Origin: RUG14130 sp045598325
GTDB taxonomy: Bacteria > Bacillota > Clostridia > Christensenellales > Aristaeellaceae
NCBI GenBank assembly: GCA_045598325.1
Contig: JAZLLT010000002.1
Span: forward strand, 1-8,962
Length of the DNA: 8,962 nt
Direction of reading: 5' to 3'
Made by a program: the position numbers and the translations under genes. Below the pieces are notes generated by a model. The model was not told the origin of the DNA and made no database searches. It saw only the letters and a list, made by a program, of their open reading frames with translations. Below, piece by piece: positions 1 to 6,536 of this stretch (its first letter is position 1; every line of letters starts with the position of its first letter).

Positions 1-763
1 GGATATAGGTTTCCGACTGATCGTCCGGGATGGAATAGCCGTAGTCTCCGGCTATGACGATCTGTCCTTCCGTGATTCCCTTATCAAGCATGCTCTTGGC
101 GATGTCCAGAGAGGACAGCACATCATAGCGTAGGTTGATGATGACGGGCACGGATACATTCGACTTCAAAAACACCTCCTTTTTCTCTCGCATCGTGATT
201 TCCGTGAAGACACCGTCATAACGGTTTTCCGTAATGATGGAGGCGATCTCAAGCGCGTCCGATAGATACGAGGTAGTCTCGCTCGCGGTTTGACCGGTCT
301 TGGGATTCTTCAGCACTACACCGTTTATGAGGATGAGTTCTTTCGTGCGCTCCATGGAGATTTCAAGCACATGGGCGTCCCGGTCGACGGTGATGTATTT
401 TCCGCCCGAGGAGACGATGGCCATCGGCTGGCGCGCATCGATAAAGAGCGTCACGCTTCTGCGTCCGGTCATCCTGAGATCCGTCAGGATGTAGAAACCC
501 ATGCCGTCGATGCGGTTTTTCGCATCTTCATAGAACCCTTTGTGTTTGAGATAATCCTTGCCCAGCAGATTTGAATGGCGGATAAATTCCGTTTCATCCA
601 TTCCGCTGATCTGCATCCTGCTCCGTGCGGCGGAAGTCAGGGAGACATTGATGTACTTAATTTGGGGATTGATCAGTTCTTTGAGCGCGACAATGCAGGC
701 GACGACCAGAACGATTACCAGAACCACAGCAACGAGCGGATTCACATTTGCCTTCTTTTTCAT
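1..763 (-). CDS. ftsQ: Cell division protein FtsQ/DivIB, C-terminus beyond the window
   Basis: Bitopic divisome protein that, with FtsL and FtsB/DivIC, controls septal peptidoglycan synthesis. I translated 254 residues from the ATG at 763; the frame stays open to the window edge, so the end is missing. Visible are a short basic N-terminus (MKKKANVNP), one hydrophobic membrane segment at about residues 9-31, then an extracytoplasmic part. A POTRA-like region (about 35-110) leads into the segment RRSVTLFIDARQPMAIV, GGKYITVDRDAHVLE at about 117-148, which matches the family pattern of 'basic-strand, (E/D)-R-x-P-x-A, G-K-y-x-(L/V)-D-x-x-G-x-V-L'. The later stretch is diverged. The start is fixed by a perfect AGGAGG at 771-776, 7 nt upstream. 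It lies 80 nt after murD, with a hairpin in the gap. The family call rests on architecture, the beta-strand motif and dcw position; a different single-pass protein is possible but less likely. Confidence 0.8.
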   Translation of the reverse strand, partial: MKKKANVNPLVAVVLVIVLVVACIVALKELINPQIKYINVSLTSAARSRMQISGMDETEFIRHSNLLGKDYLKHKGFYEDAKNRIDGMGFYILTDLRMTGRRSVTLFIDARQPMAIVSSGGKYITVDRDAHVLEISMERTKELILINGVVLKNPKTGQTASETTSYLSDALEIASIITENRYDGVFTEITMREKKEVFLKSNVSVPVIINLRYDVLSSLDIAKSMLDKGITEGQIVIAGDYGYSIPDDQSETYI

Positions 764-770
764 TTCGGTG

Positions 771-776
771 CCTCCT
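771..776 (-). promoter_or_regulatory. Ribosome binding site of ftsQ
   Basis: Perfect AGGAGG on the minus strand, 7 nt before the ATG at 763. It fixes the start of a gene whose end is outside the window. Confidence 0.85.
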
Positions 777-790
777 GTTCATTTAGACGC

Positions 791-822
791 AAAATCGACA
801 ACCCCGGCGGGATGCCGATTTT
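791..822 (-). terminator. Intergenic hairpin between murD and ftsQ (possible attenuator or partial terminator)
   Basis: A 32-nt inverted repeat: a 10-bp outer stem with one G-U pair, one T-T mismatch, a 3-bp CCC/GGG inner stem and a 4-nt loop. In the direction of the operon it is followed by only TTTT and then GCG, so it should be a weak terminator. In the opposite direction the T-rich run (TTTTTATTTT) is longer. It could reduce read-through into ftsQ, protect the 3' end of the upstream mRNA, or stop antisense transcription. The structure is read directly from the sequence; its role is inference. Confidence 0.55.
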
Positions 823-843
823 TATTTTGTTGTGAATAATGTA

Positions 844-2184
844 TTACAGTTTATTTACGATATCCTTGAATTTCTCTCCGCGTTCCTCAAAGCAGGAGAA
901 CATGTCGAAACTGGCGCAGGCGGGAGAAAGCAGTACATTCCAGCCTTCGGACGCATGAGCCGTGGCGGTCGAAATGGCTTTTTCAAAGTCATGGCCCACA
1001 TATTCCTTCGCCGTGAAGCCCGCTTTGTCAAGTGCCCTTCCTATGGCCTCCCCCGTGTCTCCGAGCAGCACCGCGTATTTCACCGTGCTGTTTTTGATGA
1101 TCTCGCACATGAGGGTGTAGTCGGAATATTTCTCGGAGCCGCCCAGCAGGATGACGGTTGGCTTGGTCATCGTCTCCACCGCTTTGATGGTGGAATCGGG
1201 ATTGGTGCCCTTGGAGTCGTTGATGTAAGTGATGCCGTTCACGGTCCGCACGGTCTCGATGCGGTGTTCCACGCCCTTGAACGCGATGAGCGTGTCGCGG
1301 ATGATCTCCACGGGCGCACCGGCGCACATAGCCGCCGCAACGGCTGCAAGAGCGTTTTCCAGATTATGCGGGCCGGGGATACCGATTTTGTCCGTTTCGA
1401 TGATCTCGGTGTCGGTTCCGTCACGGTAGATGACTTTGCCGTCACGCACAAACGCGCCTGTATTCACTTCCTTTTTACGGGAGAACCAGACTACATTGCA
1501 TTTGACGCGGTTCGCCATCTCCGTCGTGATGGGATCGTCCGCGTTCAGGATCACGGAACCGCTTTCCATGTTCATGAAGATGCGTTCCTTGATGGAGGCG
1601 TATTTCTCCATAGTCTTATGGCGGTTCAGATGGTCTTCGGTCAGGTTGAGAATGAGCGCCACATCGGGCTTCAGGGTCTCAACGGTTTCAAGTTGGAAAG
1701 AGGATAGTTCACAGACCGTCATGCTGTCTGTGTCCAGTTCGGTAACATGGGCGGCGTAAGGCTCGCCGATATTGCCGACGACGATGGTATTTTTGCCCCA
1801 CGCTTTGCTGATTTCACCCAGCAGCGTGGTGGTCGTGGTTTTTCCGTTGGTACCGGTGACACCGATGAGCATGCCCTGCGCAAACAGGTAGGCCAGTTCG
1901 ATTTCACCGAATACATGGATGCCCATCTCGCGGGCTTTTACCGCGATTCTATGATCTGCGGGGATCCCCGGGCTCATAACGAGGGTATCGATATCGGAAA
2001 GCAGTTCTTCGGCGTTCTCACCGAGCCGCCAGTCGATGTTCAGCCCTTCCAGTTCCTCGAGGCCCTCCAGTTTTTCACGGGTCTTCAGGTCATTGATGCG
2101 GACATCGTATCCCTTCTGTGCCAGCAGTTTCGCCGCGGCGATACCGCTTTTTGCCATCCCCCAGACCATTACTCTGCCAAGCAT
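844..2184 (-). CDS. murD: UDP-N-acetylmuramoyl-L-alanine--D-glutamate ligase
   Basis: Cytoplasmic ATP-dependent ligase that adds D-glutamate to UDP-MurNAc-L-Ala in lipid II precursor synthesis. The 446-residue length is normal for the family. The N-terminal Rossmann-like UDP-binding domain (1-103) carries SPGIP at 71-75. The central ATPase domain has the P-loop GVTGTNGKTT at 108-117, CELSSFQLE at 158-166 and NLTEDHLNRH at 180-189 (the usual last Asp of DHLDRH is Asn here, a tolerated variant). K199 is at the place of the carbamylated lysine. The C-terminal domain has HRIE at 307-310, NDSKGTNPDS at 322-331 and SPACASFD at 420-427. The start is supported by GGAGG at 2190-2194, 5 nt upstream. 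It begins 12 nt after the mraY stop, so the two are probably translated from one mRNA. Confidence 0.98.
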   Translation of the reverse strand: MLGRVMVWGMAKSGIAAAKLLAQKGYDVRINDLKTREKLEGLEELEGLNIDWRLGENAEELLSDIDTLVMSPGIPADHRIAVKAREMGIHVFGEIELAYLFAQGMLIGVTGTNGKTTTTTLLGEISKAWGKNTIVVGNIGEPYAAHVTELDTDSMTVCELSSFQLETVETLKPDVALILNLTEDHLNRHKTMEKYASIKERIFMNMESGSVILNADDPITTEMANRVKCNVVWFSRKKEVNTGAFVRDGKVIYRDGTDTEIIETDKIGIPGPHNLENALAAVAAAMCAGAPVEIIRDTLIAFKGVEHRIETVRTVNGITYINDSKGTNPDSTIKAVETMTKPTVILLGGSEKYSDYTLMCEIIKNSTVKYAVLLGDTGEAIGRALDKAGFTAKEYVGHDFEKAISTATAHASEGWNVLLSPACASFDMFSCFEERGEKFKDIVNKL

Positions 2185-2196
2185 GATTGCCTCCGA

Positions 2197-3177
2197 TTAT
2201 GCAAACAGGATGAGCGCGACCGCGCAGCCGATAAAGGTGATGATGTTATAAAGCGCAACGATGGTGGTTTCCGGCATGCCGCCCTTTTCCAGATGATGAT
2301 GCAGCGGGCTCATACGGAGCAGTTTCCTGCCCTTATGACGGCGCATATAGATGATCTGCGCGATATCGGAACCGCTGGAAATGATCATGGTGATGAGCAT
2401 GAAGGGCAGCAGCAGCGCACCCTTCGTCACGATTGCGATGCCGGCAATGGCGCCGCCGATGGCAAGAGAACCGGTGTCGCCCATGAACACGCGAGCAGGA
2501 TAGGCATTGAAGCGGTGAAAGGCGATCATCGCGCCCGCGAAAGCGAAGCAGAAGACAGCCACATTCACCATGGCTTCTCCCCCGCGGATGAGTGCGTAGA
2601 TGCCGAAGGCGCCGAAGATAATGGCGGAATTTCCGCCGAGGAGACCGTCAAGACCGTCCAGGATGTTTGCGGAATTGTCGACAGCCACGATGATGAACGC
2701 CATCACCGGAATGTAGAACAGACCGAGATTCCATACTTTATCCGTGAACGGAAGGGCAATGGCGGAACCGATGCCTTCGCTGAAGCAGGCGTTTACCGCG
2801 ATCAGGATGGCGAAGAAAATCTGGGGAATGAATTTCTGTTTGACCGTGAGGCCCTCGTTCTGCCGGCGGAGGACTTTGAGCATGTCATCCGCAAAGCCGA
2901 TGGCGCCGAAAACGACCGTGCACATCAGGCAGAACAGGAACAGATGTCCTTCCTTGCTGATGTTCCAGAAACTCAGTACGGAAGCGGTGACGAGCGCACC
3001 CGGCAGGAAGAAAACGCCGCCCATAGTAGGGATGCCCTGCTTTTCGGAATGGGTATCCGCCATGCTATCGCTGATGGTCTGTCCCATCTTCCTCTTTTTG
3101 AGGATGGGCAGAAGGATGTAGCCCGCCAGAAGCGTCAGCAAAAGTGCGGCCAAAAACGCGATGAAATAGAGTTTCAT
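2197..3177 (-). CDS. mraY: Phospho-N-acetylmuramoyl-pentapeptide transferase
   Basis: Integral membrane enzyme that moves phospho-MurNAc-pentapeptide from UDP to undecaprenyl phosphate, making lipid I. At 326 residues it is the usual length, with about ten hydrophobic segments. Family motifs in order: TMGG at 51-54, the Asp pair ADDMLK at 96-101, NILDGLDGL at 171-179, MGDTGS at 232-237 and the histidine motif SPLHHHLE at 290-297. The longer open frame extends upstream into murE, but the start at 3177 (MKLYFIAF) is chosen because GAGGAG sits 6 nt before it and the hydrophobic N-terminus begins there. The binding site overlaps the murE stop codon, so translation is likely coupled. murF, which often sits between murE and mraY, is absent. 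Confidence 0.98.
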   Translation of the reverse strand: MKLYFIAFLAALLLTLLAGYILLPILKKRKMGQTISDSMADTHSEKQGIPTMGGVFFLPGALVTASVLSFWNISKEGHLFLFCLMCTVVFGAIGFADDMLKVLRRQNEGLTVKQKFIPQIFFAILIAVNACFSEGIGSAIALPFTDKVWNLGLFYIPVMAFIIVAVDNSANILDGLDGLLGGNSAIIFGAFGIYALIRGGEAMVNVAVFCFAFAGAMIAFHRFNAYPARVFMGDTGSLAIGGAIAGIAIVTKGALLLPFMLITMIISSGSDIAQIIYMRRHKGRKLLRMSPLHHHLEKGGMPETTIVALYNIITFIGCAVALILFA

Positions 3178-3183
3178 AGTCTG

Positions 3184-3189
3184 CTCCTC
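3184..3189 (-). promoter_or_regulatory. Ribosome binding site deciding the mraY start
   Basis: GAGGAG on the minus strand, 6 nt before the ATG at 3177 and overlapping the murE stop codon (3188-3190). It argues against the upstream in-frame ATG at 3339, which would overlap murE by about 150 nt. Confidence 0.8.
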
Positions 3190-4633
3190 AGATTTCGTCC
3201 AGCAGTTCCTGTACGATGATCTTTTCGTCAAAGGGATGCTTGACGCCCTTGATTTCCTGATAGGTCTCGTGTCCCTTGCCGGCCAGGACGATGGTGTCCC
3301 CCGCCTGCGCGGTTTCAAGAGCGTATTTGATAGCGGCACGGCGATTTTCGATGACTATATATTTGTCCGTCACGGGCTTGATGCCTTCCACGATGGCGTC
3401 GATGATGTCCATCGGTTCTTCATCGCGGGGATTGTCGGAGGTGATGATGCTGAAGTCGGCTTTCTTTCCGCCGATGGCTCCCATGACGGGACGCTTCAGT
3501 TTGTCGCGGTTTCCGCCGCAGCCGAACAGGGCGATGAGCCTGCCCTTCGTAGAGGAGCGCAAAGAATCCAGCACATTTTCCAACGCATCCGGAGAATGGG
3601 CGTAATCGAGGATCACGCGGTAGGGCGTATTGGTGTCGAGCAGTTCCACGCGGCCCGGCACATTCGTGATGGCTTCCAGACCCTTTTTGATGCTGTCAAT
3701 ATCGATACCGCAGTTATGGCACAGCGCAGCGGCAAGCAGGGCATTATAGACATTGAAAATGCCCGTCATTTTCAGGTGGATCTCCGCGTCACACTCCTTG
3801 TGGAAGCGGAGGCAGAAGTCGATGCCTTTTTCGAAGAATTCGATATGCTTGGCGTAGACATCGGCGTTGTTGCGGATGCCGACGCGGGTATAGGAGGCGT
3901 TCATTGCGTTCAGCGCGTCCGCCACACGGTCATCGTCCACATTGACGGAAAGAGTTTCGCTGATGGCGCGGATCTTGAGTTTCGCCTCAAGATACTTTTC
4001 CATCGTTCCGAAGTAGTCGAGGTGATCCTGAGAAAGATTGGTAAAGCCCGCGCTCACAAAGCGGATGCCGTCGATGCGGTGCATGTCGAGCGCATGAGCG
4101 GAAACTTCCATCACGACATATTCCACACCCGCGTCCACCATCTCGCGGAGGATCTGCTGGAATTCAACGGGATCGGGCGTGGTCTTCCCCGCCTCGATCT
4201 CCTTGTCGCCGATGAGGGTGCAGACGGTGCCGATGAGTCCCACCTTATGGCCTGCCGCTTCCAAAATGGACTTCACCATGAAACTGGTGGTGGTTTTGCC
4301 CTTGGTGCCGGTGATGCCGATCATTTTGAGGCTCGCGCCGGGATTTCCAAAAAATGCGGACGCGATATAGCTCATCGCAAGGCGGACATTTTCCACTTTG
4401 ATCTGCGGAACGGGAAGATCCAGAAAGCGCTCCACGACGAGGGCGGAAGTGCCTTTATTTACCACATCGGGCGCGAAATCATGGGCGTCGCGATGCAGTC
4501 CGGAGATGCAGAAAAACAGACCTTTGCGCACATCCGCTCGGGAATCTGTGCAAAGGCTGTTGATTTCGGTGTTCATATCGCCCTTCGTTTCATAGACACA
4601 GGGCAGGTTTTGAATCAGTTCGGAAAGTCTCAT
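3188..4633 (-). CDS. murE: UDP-N-acetylmuramoyl-tripeptide synthetase, meso-diaminopimelate type
   Basis: Cytoplasmic ATP-dependent ligase that adds the third stem-peptide residue to UDP-MurNAc-L-Ala-D-Glu. The 481-residue protein has all three Mur ligase domains: an N-terminal UDP-binding domain with LCTDSR at 27-32, the P-loop GITGTKGKTTT at 106-116, TTPDP at 151-155, EVSAHAL at 176-182, K218 at the carbamylated-lysine position, GRVE at 327-330, YAHSPD at 344-349, and GKGHETYQ at 452-459. The substrate-selecting motif is DNPR at 400-403, which in characterised enzymes marks meso-diaminopimelate specificity rather than lysine. The start has AAAGGAG 7 nt upstream. The gene follows the ftsL-like gene by 35 nt; the class B penicillin-binding protein normally found between these two genes is not there. 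Confidence 0.97.
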   Translation of the reverse strand: MRLSELIQNLPCVYETKGDMNTEINSLCTDSRADVRKGLFFCISGLHRDAHDFAPDVVNKGTSALVVERFLDLPVPQIKVENVRLAMSYIASAFFGNPGASLKMIGITGTKGKTTTSFMVKSILEAAGHKVGLIGTVCTLIGDKEIEAGKTTPDPVEFQQILREMVDAGVEYVVMEVSAHALDMHRIDGIRFVSAGFTNLSQDHLDYFGTMEKYLEAKLKIRAISETLSVNVDDDRVADALNAMNASYTRVGIRNNADVYAKHIEFFEKGIDFCLRFHKECDAEIHLKMTGIFNVYNALLAAALCHNCGIDIDSIKKGLEAITNVPGRVELLDTNTPYRVILDYAHSPDALENVLDSLRSSTKGRLIALFGCGGNRDKLKRPVMGAIGGKKADFSIITSDNPRDEEPMDIIDAIVEGIKPVTDKYIVIENRRAAIKYALETAQAGDTIVLAGKGHETYQEIKGVKHPFDEKIIVQELLDEI

Positions 4634-4668
4634 GGCAATGCTCCTTTGTTTGCTTTCGAAACCTCCGT

Positions 4669-5097
4669 TTATCTGCTGGCGGTCTCCACGGCGCGGCGGT
4701 TGGGTACGCGCAGGTCGATGTGCGCAAGTTCATTGCTGTCTCTGAAGCCCTGATCATGGGACAGACGGGCGATGATCTCGTAACTGGTGTTCTTGTCCAG
4801 TTCCTGACGGCGGGCTTCGATCTGCTCTTCCAGACGGATCTGTTCTTCCATCTGTGCCGTGCGCATTTCGTCTTTCCCGTTAAACTGGATGCGGCTGATA
4901 ATGAGCAGTGCGCCGAGGAGCAGCACGGCAAACACATCCACATACAGCATGGCGCGCGCCTTGTCGAAACGAGACTGTTTCCGGTAGGACTTCGCCTGCG
5001 TTTTTTTGTGCTGTACGGGCTTTTTGCCGGCATAGACCGGATCGGACCATTTGTAGGGAATCTGCGCGGTCCCGGTGATGCGTTTGGTGGTGTTCAT
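4669..5097 (-). CDS. ftsL: FtsL-like (FtsL/DivIC family) bitopic cell division protein
   Basis: Likely the small divisome protein that pairs through a coiled coil with a DivIC/FtsB partner. The 142-residue product has a long basic cytoplasmic tail (1-48, rich in Lys, Arg and Gln), one membrane segment at about 50-68 (MLYVDVFAVLLLGALLIIS), and a charged heptad-like stretch at about 76-103 consistent with a coiled coil. It ends with 'SYEIIARLSHDQGFRDSNEL', the kind of C-terminal segment seen in FtsL/DivIC proteins. Sequence identity in this family is poor, so the call rests on topology and on position between mraZ and murE. The open frame extends further upstream through mraZ, but the ATG at 5097 is chosen: GAGGAA lies 4 nt before it and the mraZ stop is 1 nt away. 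FtsL and DivIC cannot be told apart with certainty here. Confidence 0.8.
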   Translation of the reverse strand: MNTTKRITGTAQIPYKWSDPVYAGKKPVQHKKTQAKSYRKQSRFDKARAMLYVDVFAVLLLGALLIISRIQFNGKDEMRTAQMEEQIRLEEQIEARRQELDKNTSYEIIARLSHDQGFRDSNELAHIDLRVPNRRAVETASR

Positions 5098-5098
5098 T

Positions 5099-5587
5099 TT
5101 ATTCCTCGCTCTCTGCCCCTGCGGGTACGGCGTTAAAGTATTTGCTGTCGATATAATCCAGCATCTCGTCCGTTTCTTCTTCGGTGATGCTGCCGTCAAC
5201 TTCGGTGAAGCGTTCGCTGTTCCAAATTTCCAGATTCGTGCCGACGCCGACGAGATACACATCCTTGCCCTCGCCGAGCCCGTATTTTTCGCGGATCGCC
5301 TGCGGGATGAGGACGCGGCCCTGATTATCGGCGTTATAGTTGGTGAAAGTGCTTCCGAACACGCGGCGGGTGTACTGGTGCGCGCGGCGGTCGGTAGAAG
5401 GGATGCTTCGCAGTTTGCGGCTGATACCTTCCCACACTTCCGCGGGATAGAAAGACAAGGTCTTCATGTCCTCGGAAAGGGAAATGGCGAAATTTTCGCC
5501 CAGGATATCGCGGTAGTACTGAGGGATAAATACGCGTCCTTTGGCATCGACCGTGTGCTGCGATCTGCCATTGAACTCATAGTCCAT
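5099..5587 (-). CDS. mraZ: Transcriptional regulator MraZ
   Basis: DNA-binding protein that heads dcw operons and regulates them by binding short repeats near the promoter. It has two AbrB/SpoVT-like swapped-hairpin repeats, each with the signature D-x-(K/Q)-G-R-V-(F/L)-I-P: DAKGRVFIP at 14-22 followed by YYRDILG, and DNQGRVLIP at 87-95 followed by QAIREKYGL. The C-terminal motif LVGVGTNLEIWN at 112-123 is also typical. At 162 residues it is somewhat longer than the usual 140-150; the extra length is an acidic C-terminal tail (about 135-162, ending AGAESEE). The start is supported by a GGGGAGGG site at 5596-5603, 8 nt upstream. It is the first gene of the operon; rsmH, usually next, is absent, and the ftsL-like gene follows after 1 nt. 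Confidence 0.97.
   Translation of the reverse strand: MDYEFNGRSQHTVDAKGRVFIPQYYRDILGENFAISLSEDMKTLSFYPAEVWEGISRKLRSIPSTDRRAHQYTRRVFGSTFTNYNADNQGRVLIPQAIREKYGLGEGKDVYLVGVGTNLEIWNSERFTEVDGSITEEETDEMLDYIDSKYFNAVPAGAESEE
5102..5107 (-). promoter_or_regulatory. Ribosome binding site deciding the ftsL start
   Basis: GAGGAA within the last codons of mraZ, 4 nt before the ATG at 5097. It places the ftsL start just after the mraZ stop instead of at upstream in-frame ATGs inside mraZ. Confidence 0.7.
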
Positions 5588-5623
5588 ACACTTATCCCTC
5601 CCCGCGTTTTGTTTTGTAGGGTT

Positions 5624-5629
5624 ATTATA
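5624..5629 (-). promoter_or_regulatory. -10 element of the mraZ (dcw operon) promoter
   Basis: A perfect TATAAT on the minus strand, about 36 nt before the mraZ start codon. No good -35 hexamer lies at 16-18 nt: the sequence there (GTGGTA or TGGTAT) is one of the repeated boxes. This suggests a promoter whose -35 region coincides with a regulator site. An AT-rich stretch at about 5675-5700 could act as an UP-type element. Confidence 0.65.
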
Positions 5630-5673
5630 CTACTTTTCGCCCCTGAATACCACTATTTTCTATTCAATACCAC
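5628..5673 (-). promoter_or_regulatory. Three direct repeats, putative MraZ operator boxes
   Basis: On the minus strand, GTGGTA at 5668-5673, GTGGTA at 5648-5653 and GTAGTA at 5628-5633 lie exactly 20 bp apart. The third overlaps the -10 hexamer and the second occupies the -35 position. The two upstream copies share a longer match, GTGGTATT. The intervening half-steps (ATAGAA and GGGGCG) are at 10-bp phase and could be degenerate boxes. Known MraZ proteins bind GTGG/TGGG-type direct repeats at 10-bp phase in front of mraZ; the assignment here is inference from that and from position. Confidence 0.65.
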
Positions 5674-5769
5674 ATTAAATAATTATTACTTTTCTGTTAA
5701 TTCGCGAAATATTCTACGATTTCACGCAAAAGAGATGCCGCAAGCGGGTTTCGCAGCGGTTTTCCGGGC

Positions 5770-5804
5770 AAAAAAGAGCACGGCGGAAATCCGTTCCACC
5801 GCGC
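5770..5804 (-). terminator. Rho-independent terminator downstream of the phosphoesterase gene
   Basis: Read on the minus strand, an 11-bp stem with one G-T and one T-G wobble pair and a 5-nt loop spans 5804-5778 and is followed by TC and then six T (5775-5770). This is the stronger of two tandem hairpins and should separate the upstream unit from the mraZ promoter. Confidence 0.8.
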
Positions 5805-5818
5805 CGCGTATATAAGAA

Positions 5819-5846
5819 GAAGGACCCCGCTTATGCGAAGTCCTTC
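5819..5846 (-). terminator. First of two tandem terminator hairpins, overlapping a stop codon
   Basis: A 12-bp stem (two U-G pairs, the rest Watson-Crick) with a 4-nt ATAA loop. The first stem bases are the GA of the phosphoesterase TGA stop (5845-5847). The following sequence is TTCTTATATA, only moderately T-rich, so it may work as a partial terminator or an mRNA 3'-end stabiliser ahead of the stronger hairpin at 5770-5804. Confidence 0.65.
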
Positions 5847-6534
5847 ATAGAATTTGTTCGAGACGGAATCCTGTTCCGTCGCAGGAAGTTTGGTAGTAAG
5901 TGATTCCGTTATGCGTTCCGCGGAAGGCGCCTTTGAGCGCATTGCCGTGTAGATGTCCGTAGACCACCTGTCTGACGGGACTGTCCTCAAGCGTAGCCGT
6001 GACCTCCGTATCCCGCATGGCATCCAGCAGCGGCGGGTAATGGGTCAGGCAGATGATGGGTCCGTCCCCTGCCAGACGGATGGCGCTGTCCAGTGAAAGA
6101 CGGAGCCGTCCGAGTTCCCTGCGGCGGATGCGCTCGTCATCCTCGTCGGTCTCTTCCCCGGGCAGTACCCAGCCGCGGGTACCGCAGAAAGTGAAACCGC
6201 CCAGTTTCACGGCATCGTTTTGAATGGCGTACATTCCTTCGGGCAAAGCCGTGCGCACGCGGGTGATGGAATCCCACCAGTAATCGTGGTTGCCGCGGAT
6301 GAGGATCTTGCGCCCCGGCAATGCCGCGACGCTGCGGATATCCTCCATGGCATCTTCCAGTTTCATCGCCCAGCTCAGATCGCCGGGCAGAAGCACGATG
6401 TCGTCCTCCGTCACGCGGTCTTTCCAGTCACGGGAGATACGGTCAAAATGGTTTTCCCACTGGGCGCCGAAGATATCCATTGGCTTTGTGTCTCCGCCAG
6501 ACAGATGCAGGTCGGAGATGGCAAATATCTTCAC
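5845..6534 (-). CDS. Calcineurin-like metallophosphoesterase of unknown substrate
   Basis: A cytoplasmic two-metal phosphoesterase of 229 residues with all five family blocks: D8-L-H10 in SDLHL, GD at 51-52 (LLPGDLSWA), GNHD at 81-84, H165 in LTHYPP, and GHLHG at 193-197. No signal peptide or extra domain is seen. It resembles the group of bacterial 'predicted phosphohydrolases' with GDLSWA and NHDYWW signatures, whose substrate is not established as far as I know. The start codon is GTG at 6534, chosen because the first metal motif lies only 7 residues in, so no later start is possible. There is no clear binding site in front; with only 2 nt after the stop of the zinc-ribbon gene, it probably depends on translational coupling. 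It is followed immediately by tandem terminators. Confidence 0.92.
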   Translation of the reverse strand: MKIFAISDLHLSGGDTKPMDIFGAQWENHFDRISRDWKDRVTEDDIVLLPGDLSWAMKLEDAMEDIRSVAALPGRKILIRGNHDYWWDSITRVRTALPEGMYAIQNDAVKLGGFTFCGTRGWVLPGEETDEDDERIRRRELGRLRLSLDSAIRLAGDGPIICLTHYPPLLDAMRDTEVTATLEDSPVRQVVYGHLHGNALKGAFRGTHNGITYYQTSCDGTGFRLEQIL

Positions 6535-6536
6535 GC

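Noticed and set aside
791..822. Hairpin as the terminator of a plus-strand gene
   Set aside because: The plus-direction T-run is the better one, but no supported plus-strand gene ends in front of it.
1747..4753. Long plus-strand open frames (490 and 505 codons) across murD, mraY and murE
   Set aside because: They lie antisense to three genes with complete enzyme motifs. Their translations are rich in His, Asp, Gly and Ala in the way typical of reversed GC-rich coding sequence, and they show no recognisable domain.
5075..5815. Plus-strand frame covering mraZ and its promoter
   Set aside because: It is antisense to mraZ, includes the terminators and operator boxes, and shows no domain or plausible start signal.
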